Below are positions 9,481 through 20,155 of a stretch of DNA of 39,394 nt, piece after piece. Location of the stretch: NCBI GenBank assembly GCA_032718475.1, contig JAUCBJ010006103.1, forward strand, positions 1 through 39,394, written 5' to 3'. Below the pieces are notes generated by a model, which was not told the origin of the DNA, did no database searches, and was given only the letters and a program-made list of their open reading frames with translations. Each line of letters begins with the position of its first letter. Positions within the stretch are counted from its first letter, which is position 1. The translations under genes were made by a program, and so were the position numbers. The stretch comes from Nemertoderma westbladi. Taxonomy: Eukaryota > Xenacoelomorpha > Nemertodermatida > Nemertodermatidae.

Positions 9481-10223
9481 GTGGTGAGTTAATGGTTGGG
9501 GTGAGGTAATCTCTGTATTACAATAAAATTGTAGAACGCCATTCAATTAGAAAAAAATGGCCGGGGCCCTAAGCCGTAAAGTCGTAACGGTTCATACCAT
9601 AAGTCATAAGTAATGCCACAAAATGCCACAAAATGCCACGAGGGGATCTATAGCCTAAAATATTAATCTTAGTTTTTAAAAACACAAGCCTAAAAAACAT
9701 AAAATATTAAAGTTTAATTAAAAAAAACAAAAAAAAATACAAAATAACGTATTTGCGGACCCAGCTAGTAAATCAATAAAAAATACAAAATTTCAAATTC
9801 GAATATTCCAGTTTTTTATAAACATATTTAACGCCATTTCAATGCTTGGTATGAATGGTCTCTCGAGAATTCCGCCTAATGCCGATAAGCCTACAGTCCA
9901 CTGCCTTTTTCGCATTGCTGATCGCATGAAACGTTCGTCTCCCTCCAGGACCAAACTTTCCTTCGCTTTTTAGTTTGAAATTTGGTGTTAAATTTCAAAA
10001 CCCCCGGTAATAATAATTTATACTTGTAAAATTAAAAACTTGTTTTTAAAAATTAAAAACAATATAATTATAGAGTCGTGGTTTAGTGTAACACGGACGT
10101 AGCCACATTGAATAAATAATTAATCCAATAAAATTCATTGTTGAACAAATTATAGGTTGGGATTGCGACAAAGAAAAGGTAAAAATTCATAGCCAAAACG
10201 CAGATCAACATAATATAGTAGAA
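9481..10223. other. Upstream region of the coiled-coil gene
   Basis: AT-rich, with a short ATGCCACAAA tandem near 9613-9640. The gene's frame stays open upstream of its ATG for about 100 bases, with a stop beyond that and no other ATG. A 5' exon spliced near TTATAG|G at about 10155 is possible but unproven. No confident TATA box was chosen among the many AT-rich candidates. Confidence 0.35.
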
Positions 10224-13200
10224 ATGACACCGCGCTCAGAGTGTTTGTACCCGAGAAGTCTCAAAGAACGTCTGTGCAGCTCCAAGAAAACACAAAAATC
10301 GCACTTCCAGAAGAACGCTGTTCATTCGTTAAAGGGAAAATCGATTTTAAGGGTTCCACGTAATATAAGGAGATACAGTCCACGATTGATTCCATATGGT
10401 TATTCCCCAGGTAAGGCAGAATGTTTGTCGCCAGCACAAAAATCCTGGGAAGATTGTGGGGGTGAGCAGTGCATGGGTGGAGTTACTCCAGAAAACTTGG
10501 CGACATCTTACAGCGATTCACCAGCGTCATTAGATTCCTTCACAGATGATTTACGTCGCTCCGACATGATTCCTGCGGAAATGACCCCGCAGCCCAACCC
10601 TCCTGGTGGGAACACTGGCGCGATCAAGGGATCGGTTATTAATGAAGCCATAGAGAGAATGGGAGTGCCGAAATATGCATATTTTGGTTTACCAAATAGG
10701 GTGCCTGAGGTTACCTGCATGCAAGACATTTTTAATAAGTCTCAATCCAAGGCATCAGATATCTCAGATATCGCTTCCAATGCAAAAGAAGATAAAAGGG
10801 AAGTGTTTTGTGTGAAACGGAAACAAAATGAAATTAATCGAGTTTTACATAAAATAACTCCCCATTTAAAACATAAATCACTCCCTCATATGGGATTAAA
10901 CTCACCCCTTTATATATATAATTTTCGAAAATTAGCAGGTGATCGAAACAAATGCCTAACAAAAAATAGGGAATATTTCGATTCCATATATAACCCGTTA
11001 AATCTGAAAAATGATGGGAAAATTATTATTGAAAATGAAAAATTGCATGATTCTGAGGATGCAATGTATAACGGGATGGGTGATATTTGCCCCGACAAGA
11101 CCCAAAACAAAGTGTCCAGCGAATATATTGATGGGGGTACACTTTCTATGTCACAATCTCAGTCTAGTAGTAGAAATATTGTAGATAATATTGTAACTTA
11201 TACTAATCGTAACCGAACAACCTGTAAGAATAATAATATATCTTGCGACGACGTAACTGGTTCAGATGAAACACAATCGATAGAGGATTTTGACTCAGAA
11301 CAAAGGGAAATTATTAATAAGTTGTGCAATGAATACTCTTCCATTATATATAGATCCCAGGGGAATGAAAACAACTCTGTTAAAAGTGAAACACTAATCA
11401 CTAAACAAAGTATAAATGTTTCTGACATACCTCATGACAGATCTACAATGGATAAAGATTTGTCTCATCGAGGAGAATTAGAATCGATGCCAAGTTTAAA
11501 AGAAAACGATAACACGTTTACAACTGATTCAATGGCGCATACTGATCAGAAATGTACACTTTTGAATAAAGAAGAAAAGTCCGACGGGTACTATGTCAAT
11601 GTTGGAAACGATTTGAACGAGAAACAAGCAAGAAAAGAAAGTATTAGACTTAGAAATTTAGCCGATCTAGAATATGAAAATCTAATGCGGGAATCTTCGA
11701 GACTTAATTGTTTAGTTACAGAATTAGAGAGGTACAAATTAGAACTTTTGAATAATAATTGTAATTTGCAGAAGAAATTAGAACAGTATGTGTGCGAGTG
11801 CAGAAATCATAAAAATGACCTGAAGTTAATAATGAATGAGTTGGAAGTTATTGACAAGGACTACAACAGAATGACATCATTCACATCAGCAGCAGCTGAA
11901 GAAAAAAGAAAAATTATTGAAATAGAATACAAAATGGAACAAGATATTCAACGAATGACTGAGACTTGTGAGAAAGGAGTGAATGCTGATGATGTAATGC
12001 TTGCAATATTAAACGAACAAATTAAGTATAAAACACTGAATGACCACTTAAAAATGAAAGAACATAAGTATTTTGAATTGGAAAAGTCTGAGGATATAAT
12101 AAATTCCGAGAAGTTGAATCTTGCCAAGGAAATCGCAGAAATAGAACCAAAGGTTCGCAACCTCATAGATGATGTTAATTGCTACAAGGATAAGGCAACT
12201 GAAGCAGATAAATTAAGGTTGGTAAACAAAGAAGTTGACACTTCGATCAATGATTTAATAAATGCATGCGAATCCAACAAAGAACGAATGTCTTCAATTC
12301 AGTCCAGAGTTGTGGAAATAGAAACAGAGTTCAAATTACTTGCTTCTAAAAGTCATGATACAATTAAGAATAATGCTAACTTAGAAAATGAAGTAGCAGG
12401 TCTTAGCACGGAAAATGACCAACTTAAAAATGTTGTTCATCTAAATCTTAACAAAAACCCGAAGAGTTATTGCGATTCCACAGTACAAACAAATTGGGAT
12501 ACGTGGATTAGATTTAAACAAAAACAGCATAGTGCCAATATATTGGAAACAAATGCAATTCAAAACGACATCGTTCAACTAAGTAAAACAGTTGCGGAAT
12601 TCGAGAAAGTTAACAAATCGCTACTCTCTGAGCTGAATGATTTAGAACCATTTAAAAAAATGCAAATACAAGAGAATCGATATATAGAAGAAATTGCTGC
12701 AATTACACAAGACAAGCAATGTATTAGCAAGAAATTACGAGTAGTGCAAAGTAAAATAGAGAAGTACAATTCTATGAATGAATGCTTGGAAGAAAATTTG
12801 GGAAAAGCAGAAGATCTAAGAAATACAGAAAATAATAGACTTACATATAAAATAGATGAATTAAATTCAATAAGAAATAAGTTAGAAATAGAATTTGACA
12901 ACTTGAAAATGAGTGATAATGAACATAAACTCGAAATTGGCATACAAAAAAATTATAAAGAAGATTTAAAAATGCAAATTTGCACGGCACGGGATAATTT
13001 AGAGCTTAAAATATTAGCGGCAAATAATCAACTAAGTGAATTGCAAAATGTTGTGGAAATTGTAAAAACAGAAAGATGCCTTACCAATAATTTACAAACG
13101 AACCTGGGTAGTCTGAAAGGTCAATTGGAAACAATTGGTGATGAGAATCAACATATGGTCTCTCTTATTGAGAATGCCAAGTGCATGGAATTGGATCACA

Positions 13201-13850
13201 GAAGCAATATAGAAGATATGCACCAAACACAACAGAATCTGGCAGCTCACCGAGCTAAGTTACTATTATCCAATGAACAAATGAGAACGGAATTGGATGT
13301 AAAGCTAGAACATACTTCTCACTTGGCCTCAAATAAAGAGCAGCTAATGGCGAAAAATTTTCAAAAAGATCAAGATATAGAAATCATCCGAATTGAGCAA
13401 ACCACAGTGCCACACAAAATACTAGAATTGGAAAATGACATCAACCTACATGATGACAATATCTGTAGGCAGAAAGCGTTGATCAATGGTGTTGATATAC
13501 GAATGGAACTTATTCGCAATGAGATAAGTAATGTTACAAGGGAAATAGAGTGCATATCAAAGGAGAACAAAACGATGTGTTTCTCGGCCTCCGGAGATTG
13601 TAACGAGATACTCAGTTGTGAAGAGAAGTTAAAGAGTCGGGATAAATTAGCGGTCGATTATGAGGCGCTTCTGAAAGTCCATAGGAAGGCCTCTAACGAA
13701 ATGGTTTTGCTCAATCGAAACCTCGATGAGACAACCAATAAATTTAAGGCGCATTGTGTTTCTCTTGCATTAAGCAAAGACGCTAGTGGTGCACAGAAGG
13801 GTTTAAAAGGATTAATTCAAAGTATGCAATGGAGTGTTACCTCAGATTGA
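10224..13850 (+). CDS. Large coiled-coil protein, single uninterrupted frame (1208 aa)
   Basis: A frame of 1208 codons in AT-rich DNA cannot be chance. The first ~90 residues are basic and rich in Ser, Arg and Lys. Residues ~90-460 look disordered and polar. From about residue 465 almost to the C-terminus the protein is Glu, Lys, Leu, Ile and Asn rich with heptad-like spacing, i.e. long coiled coil. A break near residues 740-765 holds STVQTNW (752-758), which resembles a dynein light chain LC8 anchor (V/T-Q-T). There is no signal peptide, membrane segment or catalytic motif. The make-up fits a cytoskeletal, centriolar, ciliary or sperm structural protein, but no family is recognised and that role is inference. 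The lack of introns over 3.6 kb, while the EF-hand gene nearby is spliced, suggests a retrogene or one very large exon. The ATG at 10224 is the first in frame. Confidence 0.85.
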   Translation: MTPRSECLYPRSLKERLCSSKKTQKSHFQKNAVHSLKGKSILRVPRNIRRYSPRLIPYGYSPGKAECLSPAQKSWEDCGGEQCMGGVTPENLATSYSDSPASLDSFTDDLRRSDMIPAEMTPQPNPPGGNTGAIKGSVINEAIERMGVPKYAYFGLPNRVPEVTCMQDIFNKSQSKASDISDIASNAKEDKREVFCVKRKQNEINRVLHKITPHLKHKSLPHMGLNSPLYIYNFRKLAGDRNKCLTKNREYFDSIYNPLNLKNDGKIIIENEKLHDSEDAMYNGMGDICPDKTQNKVSSEYIDGGTLSMSQSQSSSRNIVDNIVTYTNRNRTTCKNNNISCDDVTGSDETQSIEDFDSEQREIINKLCNEYSSIIYRSQGNENNSVKSETLITKQSINVSDIPHDRSTMDKDLSHRGELESMPSLKENDNTFTTDSMAHTDQKCTLLNKEEKSDGYYVNVGNDLNEKQARKESIRLRNLADLEYENLMRESSRLNCLVTELERYKLELLNNNCNLQKKLEQYVCECRNHKNDLKLIMNELEVIDKDYNRMTSFTSAAAEEKRKIIEIEYKMEQDIQRMTETCEKGVNADDVMLAILNEQIKYKTLNDHLKMKEHKYFELEKSEDIINSEKLNLAKEIAEIEPKVRNLIDDVNCYKDKATEADKLRLVNKEVDTSINDLINACESNKERMSSIQSRVVEIETEFKLLASKSHDTIKNNANLENEVAGLSTENDQLKNVVHLNLNKNPKSYCDSTVQTNWDTWIRFKQKQHSANILETNAIQNDIVQLSKTVAEFEKVNKSLLSELNDLEPFKKMQIQENRYIEEIAAITQDKQCISKKLRVVQSKIEKYNSMNECLEENLGKAEDLRNTENNRLTYKIDELNSIRNKLEIEFDNLKMSDNEHKLEIGIQKNYKEDLKMQICTARDNLELKILAANNQLSELQNVVEIVKTERCLTNNLQTNLGSLKGQLETIGDENQHMVSLIENAKCMELDHRSNIEDMHQTQQNLAAHRAKLLLSNEQMRTELDVKLEHTSHLASNKEQLMAKNFQKDQDIEIIRIEQTTVPHKILELENDINLHDDNICRQKALINGVDIRMELIRNEISNVTREIECISKENKTMCFSASGDCNEILSCEEKLKSRDKLAVDYEALLKVHRKASNEMVLLNRNLDETTNKFKAHCVSLALSKDASGAQKGLKGLIQSMQWSVTSD

Positions 13851-14284
13851 GTGTCAAAAACAATCTCCATTATCCATATTTGAATTCTAATTCATCCATG
13901 CCAATACACATGATAGAACTCGTTTTTGTTAATTTATAACATTGTGTAACAGACGAATATTCATTAATTTCATTAAAATGAAATTAATTCGAACGTTTCG
14001 ACAATATGTTACAGTAATAATATTATTAATAATATTACAGAAATTAAGGCCCAACAACAACCGAATATTATAATAATTAATGAAACTTTATTATATTACG
14101 TGTTTCAATATCATTTGCATTTCATAATATTAATATAATAATAGATCAAATATTTTGAATACATAGCTAATTATATAAGAGTGAGGTGTGTGTAACTTCT
14201 CCGAATTTTACAATAAGCATAATTTGTCCTAATCCAGCGATCCTGGTAACATGTTACTAAAGATAGGAGGGGGTGTCGTCTTAA
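13851..14284. other. AT-rich 3' flank of the coiled-coil gene
   Basis: No gene seen. TAATAATATTATTAATAATA-like sequence lies near 14015-14040. No canonical AATAAA close behind the stop codon was identified with confidence. Confidence 0.35.
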
Positions 14285-14790
14285 AGTCAGTATCTTATAA
14301 GCATCTTCAGATTGGCCACAACTGCTGTAAAGTACGTCACCATCCTAACATAGGCAAGTCTAACAATCTGTATTATGTTGGACGAGAGCCATTCACAGCA
14401 CATATTCCACCGCAATACTGAAGAGGAAGTCAAAGCGTGCTTCCTTGGAGTACACACCGACACCATGACAATCTGTATCTCCATGACAATATCTGTCCTA
14501 TCCATATCTGCAGATATTGACAGTTACTTCGACAAAGTGCCGAAGACATGGAATAAGTCTACAAAGTTAATGGCTAGATGCCAGTCTTTCCTTGTTGGCA
14601 ATTCTTCCAGGATCTGTCCAAGTGCCAGAATTGAGTTATTTCAATAATACACTTTAAACGGTACAAAATAACTTTTTTGAATAGCATAGCTGCATATAAA
14701 TAAGGTTGATTCCACGATATGACACATGCAGTATTAGGTTGTCTTTCTTAGGCACAGTAACTAGCTTGTTAGTCATAATTTCTCCGATTT
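14285..14790 (-). pseudogene. Second LINE reverse-transcriptase relic
   Basis: On the - strand, about 14780-14700 reads like the start of a LINE reverse transcriptase (TNKLVTVPKKDNL, YRGINLI), matching the region of the first LINE that has VPVPKKGN and RGISLIS. Downstream, near 14620-14540, NFVDLFHVF occupies the place of the palm motif with the first catalytic Asp. About 14505-14290 continues with a frame similar in placing to the segment after it. Frameshifts and stops separate the pieces. This relic keeps the palm segment that the first LINE has lost. Confidence 0.55.
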
Positions 14791-15950
14791 GTCGATGTCT
14801 GCGTTGTTTGTGCGTGACATGACTTTGAGAATGGTACCTCATGGACATTTCCCCAGTCACCTCCTCACCATAGTACCCCGGAGCAATGGACACACTGTCA
14901 CTCAAGCCTTTGTCAAGTGCCTCATGGCCCTCCGGAATAGTCCACAGGAGACCAGATACTCTCCCGCCAACCAAGTGGTGTATAACCACCCCCTGAGGAC
15001 TAGGGTCGTCCAACGTAGTGCATTTGCTATGGATCATCAGATCATTCGATGCAGGTTGGACACACTCGCGACCACTCTACGGGCCTCCCGAATCGCCACC
15101 TACAACATTGCGACCAACAGTCTACCACCCTTCACGGTCTTTCAGGACCCCAATTCCTACCACTGGAATCACAAAGTGATGGTAGTCGAGGTCTGGCATC
15201 ATCAGCACTATACAGTGCATAACCCCCTCTGGTCGTACTGTGATAAGAAATCGCTATTACCTCCTCTGCGATACATCCAACGTATGTCTCCACCGCTCTC
15301 CAGCACCGCTCCAACACTTGCTAAGTTCCGGATAGCACTACCACGTCCACTGGCCCCATGGCCATAGCGGATGTCGACCCCACTGGAACCGTAAGAGGAC
15401 ACTACACTGGACTCCCTATTTTCTGGTGATGTTAATCTTTAGGCATGCAACAGACTAACTGTAAAACACAATATCAGCTGATGCTGACATCATAGTGTAT
15501 AGAGTCAGGCCTTGCAGTACCAGAAACATAAGCTATGCAGGCTGCTTGGAGAAGCGCCCCCAAGTGGAACAGTGGTGCAACATCGAATCGCTCCAACAAT
15601 GCTTAATGAAATGCGAACCTGCCGATAATATATAAATGTTTGAAAAATTACCGTAGTGCACTTTTTATTTATAAATAAGCATTAAAAATAAAAAAAACAA
15701 ATCACACCAATATATGTATAAGTGTTCGCCATTGGGTTGTTTACCAGTAGTAATCTGATGTTCTCGGTTTTTTAAACTTTAGATTGATTAACATTTAGAG
15801 CTGTTGTAGTAGGCCTATCTGTAATTTCATCCAAATTTCATGAATATTCCTAAACAATACAATATCAAGGCATTAATTAAGCGTTTAGAACCCCCAAAAT
15901 TGATATAATGCAATGGAAATACGTTGTATGAAAAGGCACTAGTCTGCGTT
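14791..15950. other. Unassigned, partly GC-richer region
   Basis: From about 14790 to 15400 both strands carry open frames of 60-190 codons, and base composition is less AT-rich than around it. It adjoins the LINE relic and may be its upstream part, but I recognise no domain. 15400-15950 shows nothing distinct. Confidence 0.3.
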
Positions 15951-16060
15951 AATGGCCTTTAGAAATTTATGTAAACCTACCTCGCTGCGCTTGACCAGCA
16001 CATAAATACACTGATACAGTTGTAGAGTAAACGTTGAATTGTAATACTTTTCACACAATT
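15950..16060 (+). repeat. Decayed copy of the 3413-3510 repeat
   Basis: TTTATGTAAACCTACCTCGC near 15968, then GCGCTTG and ACATAAATACA, and a degraded AAACGTTG...ACTTTTCACACAAT stretch. The order of landmarks is that of 3413-3510. Confidence 0.45.
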
Positions 16061-16496
16061 ACAACGAACCTGTCTTTAGATTGGGTATTTTTTGTCTAAA
16101 GCTGAGGCCGGCAAAAACACGATGGGTGTTTGTTTGTATGTTGTATGTTTATTTATTTATATAACCACCAAATGGCTTCAAACCACTTGCATATATTGGA
16201 AAATTGTAAATGCAACTATTTATCAATTGTTATCTAGTTGTTGAATAACCCATTAACATATTTAGTGATTTGTTTGCTTAGGCGAATGTGTATTACATTA
16301 GATGGGAGGCAGTTTCTTTGGTTGATGCAAGTCATTCTTGGTTTGCATCTTCCAATCCCATCTGTTTCTTGGAGTTTGTTTAAGACAGGTTCGTTTAAAG
16401 CCACCTTGATGGCGTTCTAGTGTATGATATTTATAGATGTGCGTATAACAAATCACAAACCACAGCCTAACTATTCCATTTCATTAAAATACACAA

Positions 16497-17501
16497 CTAT
16501 TTTTTGCTGTTTGCCATACAATATTGGACAATTTCACTTTTAGTTAGGACGCCATCGAAATTTTCATCTGCGTATTTCATCAAGTTGTTCTTAATTCTCT
16601 CCAAATCGTTGATATTTACTTCTAATCCTTTAAACATAAAGAGATCCCTCAGTAGACCCATTAGTTCCTCCTGATCGATTGTTTTCGATCCATCTTTATC
16701 ATAATAATCGAAGACCTTATCGAAATCCGATCGACTCATCTTGAGATCATGAAACCTCTTGAGGTAATTCTCTTCAACCGGCAACAGATCCGACAGTTCA
16801 CTTATACTTATCTGACCATCCTTATTAGCATCATAGTAGCTTTTAATTCGCCTAAAAATAATATAATCAATAAATAGTATAAATAATACAACTATAGTAC
16901 TGTAGGCAAAACTATATGATACAGAAATTAATTATATTTTATATTTAGTGTTAGTTTATGGACCAAAGATTTAAAAAGAACCATAAAAATTCTAAAACTA
17001 TATATCTATGTACAATGTGGGTTAGCTATTTTTAAAAAAACCGAGAGGATAGAGCAAGAAATTCTCATTTAGTTAATGTTGGATTCAGCGACACCTCTTT
17101 CAATGGTGTCGAGCACAGGGCGTTTACAGGGCGATCGCGATCTGGAGCCACGGCTGAACAACAGCAGCTCAACCTCATTCTCACCCAGTGGACACACTCT
17201 CTGCATGATTTCTCACGGAAGATGAACGCACGCTGTTCCATAATATTTCCCAACAAATAATAAATAATTAGAAAATATAATTTGTCTCCATTTACCTGAA
17301 TCTATGCTGACACTCCTCAACTGTTGCTGATGGATTCACTGATCTCACTAAATCTGTTACTAAACTCTCCAGTTCGTTGACATCTATGAACCCGCTGAAA
17401 TCAGCATCATAGAATTTCCAAACTTTAATGAATTCGTGGCTAGTGAGACGATACCTGTTTCGGAACTCAGCCAGCATATTATTTTGTGTATCTGTCTCCA
17501 T
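16497..17501 (-). CDS. Calbindin/secretagogin-like protein with four EF-hands, two exons
   Basis: Exon 1 is 17501-17296 and exon 2 is 16851-16497. The intron runs from GTAAAT (17295) to TTTTTAG (16852), and the join keeps frame, giving 186 residues. Four complete 12-residue calcium-binding loops begin at residues 32 (DADFSGFIDVNE), 76 (DANKDGQISISE), 120 (DKDGSKTIDQEE) and 164 (DENFDGVLTKSE). Each has Asp at position 1, Gly at 6 and Glu at 12, so all should bind calcium. The spacing is exactly 44 residues each time, and the helices (EFIKVWKFYDAD type) resemble the calbindin-32/calretinin/secretagogin family. Those proteins usually have six EF-hands, so this one is short: either a true four-hand member or one lacking a partner exon. 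An in-frame TAA lies just upstream of the ATG, which supports the start. Likely a cytosolic calcium buffer or sensor. Confidence 0.85.
17065..17260. other. GC-rich patch inside the EF-hand gene intron
   Basis: In an otherwise AT-rich 444-base intron, about 17085-17240 is GC-richer and open on both strands; the - strand has 63 codons starting MLGNIMEQRAFIF. No domain is recognised. It could be a decayed retroposed exon or element fragment. Confidence 0.3.
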
Positions 17502-17765
17502 TGTCAGACGATGGATGCAATATATTTATTAAAATAAAGATTCTAAATATTAAATCTCATGAGAACAATGAAGAGCATGTACAGCTAGCAATATAAGCTT
17601 ATTCACAAGAAGATGCAGGTGTTCTCATGGTGATACCAGTAACAGGAAATTAGTAAAACCAAGTCAACCAGTAGTAGTAGTAATATAAAATGCTGCATAT
17701 CTAGCAAATCTCAACATATATTTCAATCTGTACCAGTCAAACTCCGTTTAGTCAGATTTCACATG

Positions 17766-17867
17766 GATACAATAGCACGCCATCTCTGCAAAACAACACC
17801 TCCATAGTTCTCAATCGATACAATAGCACGCCATCTCTGCATAACAACACCTCCATAGTTCTCAATC
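17766..17867 (+). repeat. Two-copy tandem duplication, 51 bp
   Basis: GATACAATAGCACGCCATCT at 17766 repeats at 17817, with one difference seen (CAAAACAAC versus CATAACAAC). Near identity suggests a recent duplication. Confidence 0.85.
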
Positions 17868-18170
17868 GAGCCATGTAAATCACAGATTCAATTGCATTAT
17901 CACGACCAATGTCTCGATATGACTACGATATGTCTACTTGATTAGACATCTGACTATTTTGCAGACCATTCAGGATTTAAGTGGCTGACCACCACCAAAT
18001 TACCTCCCACCAGCCGGATGTCAGAACATGATCATACACACAACACAGTCTTACGATAGCAGTAGTGGTCGGCAAGACTCAGTTGTCATGGAGTGCTGGG
18101 TTTTGGCAATAAGATGCACCTACCGAAATTCTAAAAATTATCATTGCTTAAATTATTTTTGTATCCCCCT

Positions 18171-18174
18171 TTAA
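18171..18174. other. TTAA target duplication, left
   Basis: TTAA directly precedes the CCCTATTA end of the element at 18175. The partner is at 19745-19748. Confidence 0.7.
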
Positions 18175-19744
18175 CCCTATTAGTACCGGTCTATAAAATG
18201 TTGTACAAATACCGGGGGGTACAAATACCAAATATTGACCCCCCCCCCCCACCCTCTAAACTCTATAAATTTTTACGAAAACGTCTGATTTTTTGTTTGT
18301 ACGTAGTTATCAGTAGTCTGGATCCGACCGAAAAAAAAAAATGTCGAAAAAATGTACTGGAGGGTGGTTATATTGCAGCACCAAAATTACAAGTAGTGCA
18401 CAATTTTCACAAAATTGAAAGTTACATTTTTCGGCTAATTGTTTTTCAATACAGGTTTTCTGGGGTGCAAAATACATTGGAAAATATTTAAAAATGATAT
18501 GATTACTATAAATGGCTGTTTAGTCCTCTCTGCGTAGGAAAAAAATGAAAAAAACAAGTAACCAGCACTTTTCAGTTAGAACACAAAATTTTTAATTCAC
18601 TTATACGATGCTATAAATTCACATTTTCAGGTTTTCTAGGGCGCTGATTCTAATGGAATACATTTCAAATATGCCAGATCATTGCTACTTTTATTTTTCG
18701 GCGTAATTTGCAAATTTTGGTGCTAGCACCAAATTTCGTACCCATCACCAAAAAGTACAAGTTTACGATGCCCAGTGCTGTTTTTATTGATTCCATCGGA
18801 TTCAGGACCCTCATAAACCCGTATAACGTAAGAAACAAGATGATACTATCTATTGATCAATTTGCTTATTTAAAAATTTGGTGCTGGCACAAAAATTTTC
18901 AACCACCTGTGAAAAATACAAGTTTAAAAACTCTTTTGAAATTTTTACAGAATCCATTGAATTCAGAATCCCCACAAACCCGTATAACGCAAGAAACAAG
19001 GTGACACAATCAATTGATATATTTGATGGTTTTCAAAAGGAAGTGGGTTTGCACCCACTTCCGAAAAATACAAGTTTGATATGTCTAGTTCGATAATAAT
19101 GTATTCCATTGAATTCAGAACAGCCATAAAACTCCAAAACGCAAGAAATAATTTATCACAAGCAATTTTATCTATTGAATGGATTTTTCAAACTTTCGTG
19201 CTAGCACCAAAATTTGCACACAGCACCGAAAAATACAAGTTTGATACGCTTGGTGCAACTCGTATATATTCCATCGAAACCAGAACCCCAAAAAACCCCA
19301 TATGCTTAAAATACAACTTTCAAATAATCAATTGACAAAATTTACATAATTCAAAATTTGGTGCTGGCTGGCACCAAAATTTGGCACCCGCTGAAAAAAA
19401 CAAGTTTGAAATTTCTAAATTAATTTATATGAATTCCATCTAATTGTTACAGTAAAACCAAAAAAACGGTATAAATCAAAAATAGAGATGTTACAAATCA
19501 TATTTAATGAATTGTAATTTTCAAAAAACGTCTCAAAAAAAATGCCGAAAGTAGGGTTAAAAAATGGTGCTATAACTCGAAAACTTCCCGATATTTTTGA
19601 AAACGGTTTTCACTACTAGGAAGACAATAGATTTTTAGGAAAAGTCATAAAATTTCAGATTCCAAACTGCGTTTGTTTCAGAATTATAACAAAAAACCAC
19701 GGGGAGGGTCATATTGACTCCCCCCCCCCCCGGGTTTAATAGGG
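18175..19744. mobile_element. piggyBac-like nonautonomous element
   Basis: The left end CCCTATTAGTACCGG and the right end (read inward) CCCTATTAAACCCGG match at 12 of 15 positions, and both ends abut TTAA. A CCC terminus with a TTAA target duplication is the hallmark of piggyBac-type transposons. Inner sub-terminal sequences also pair roughly: a GGGG run and CAATATTGACCC on the left against AGTCAATATGACCC on the right, each with a poly-C tract. No transposase frame exists, so it would depend on an enzyme made elsewhere. The interior is mostly five related units of about 160 bp, annotated separately. Confidence 0.75.
18716..19540 (+). repeat. Five diverged ~160-bp units, each with a hairpin
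   Basis: ACAAGTTT recurs at 18757, 18918, 19070, 19235 and 19400. It is usually preceded by GAAAAATAC and followed by ATTCCATTGAATTCAGAA-type and CGTATAACGCAAGAAACA-type sequence. Each unit has a hairpin 30-40 bases upstream of that landmark, starting at 18716, 18877, 19039, 19194 and 19357. Most read TTTGGTGC..GCACCAAA. The third reads GGAAGTGGGT, loop TTGC, ACCCACTTCC, a perfect 10-bp stem of different sequence. Confidence 0.7.
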
Positions 19745-19748
19745 TTAA
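19745..19748. other. TTAA target duplication, right
   Basis: Follows TAATAGGG, the right end of the piggyBac-like element. Confidence 0.7.
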
Positions 19749-19977
19749 GAGATGAACCCTACTAACTACGATACGGCTAGCACCCTGCCCTTCAAGACTA
19801 CACGGTACACCGCTCTGTAATAACCACCCCTAGTGGAATACAGTATGTAGGTATATGGTCTACATAGTGTTACACCAGTATCCCTCATACACTAAGACGG
19901 GGCTGGGAGCTGCAATTAATAAGATTGAAATTAGATTCTTCAAAATTGCAATATATTTCGTTGCCTTTGGCTTCCTT

Positions 19978-20155
19978 GGCCGCGTTCACACTACCGAGTT
20001 AAAGTCGAAGTCGAAGTCGAAATAACATAAATATAGCTATAGCAATAATAAATAATAATACATAAGGGCATTCTATAATCATATTTCATCTGATGTGTTT
20101 TACATATTATTATGTCTTTTAACTTTGACTTTGTCTTTGTAATGTGAACGCGGCC
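19978..20155. mobile_element. 178-bp MITE with GGCCGCGTTCACA ends
   Basis: GGCCGCGTTCACA at 19978-19990 is matched in reverse complement at 20143-20155. Inner parts also pair loosely: GTTAAAGTCGAAGTCGAAG against the complement of the TTTAACTTTGACTTTGTC stretch near 20117. It is nonautonomous and noncoding. The flanking duplication is not clear, so the superfamily is left open (hAT is one option). Confidence 0.75.

Noticed and set aside
14789-15367. 192-codon + strand frame as a gene
   Set aside because: It overlaps a - strand LINE relic and open - strand frames; no domain and no splice or start context support it.
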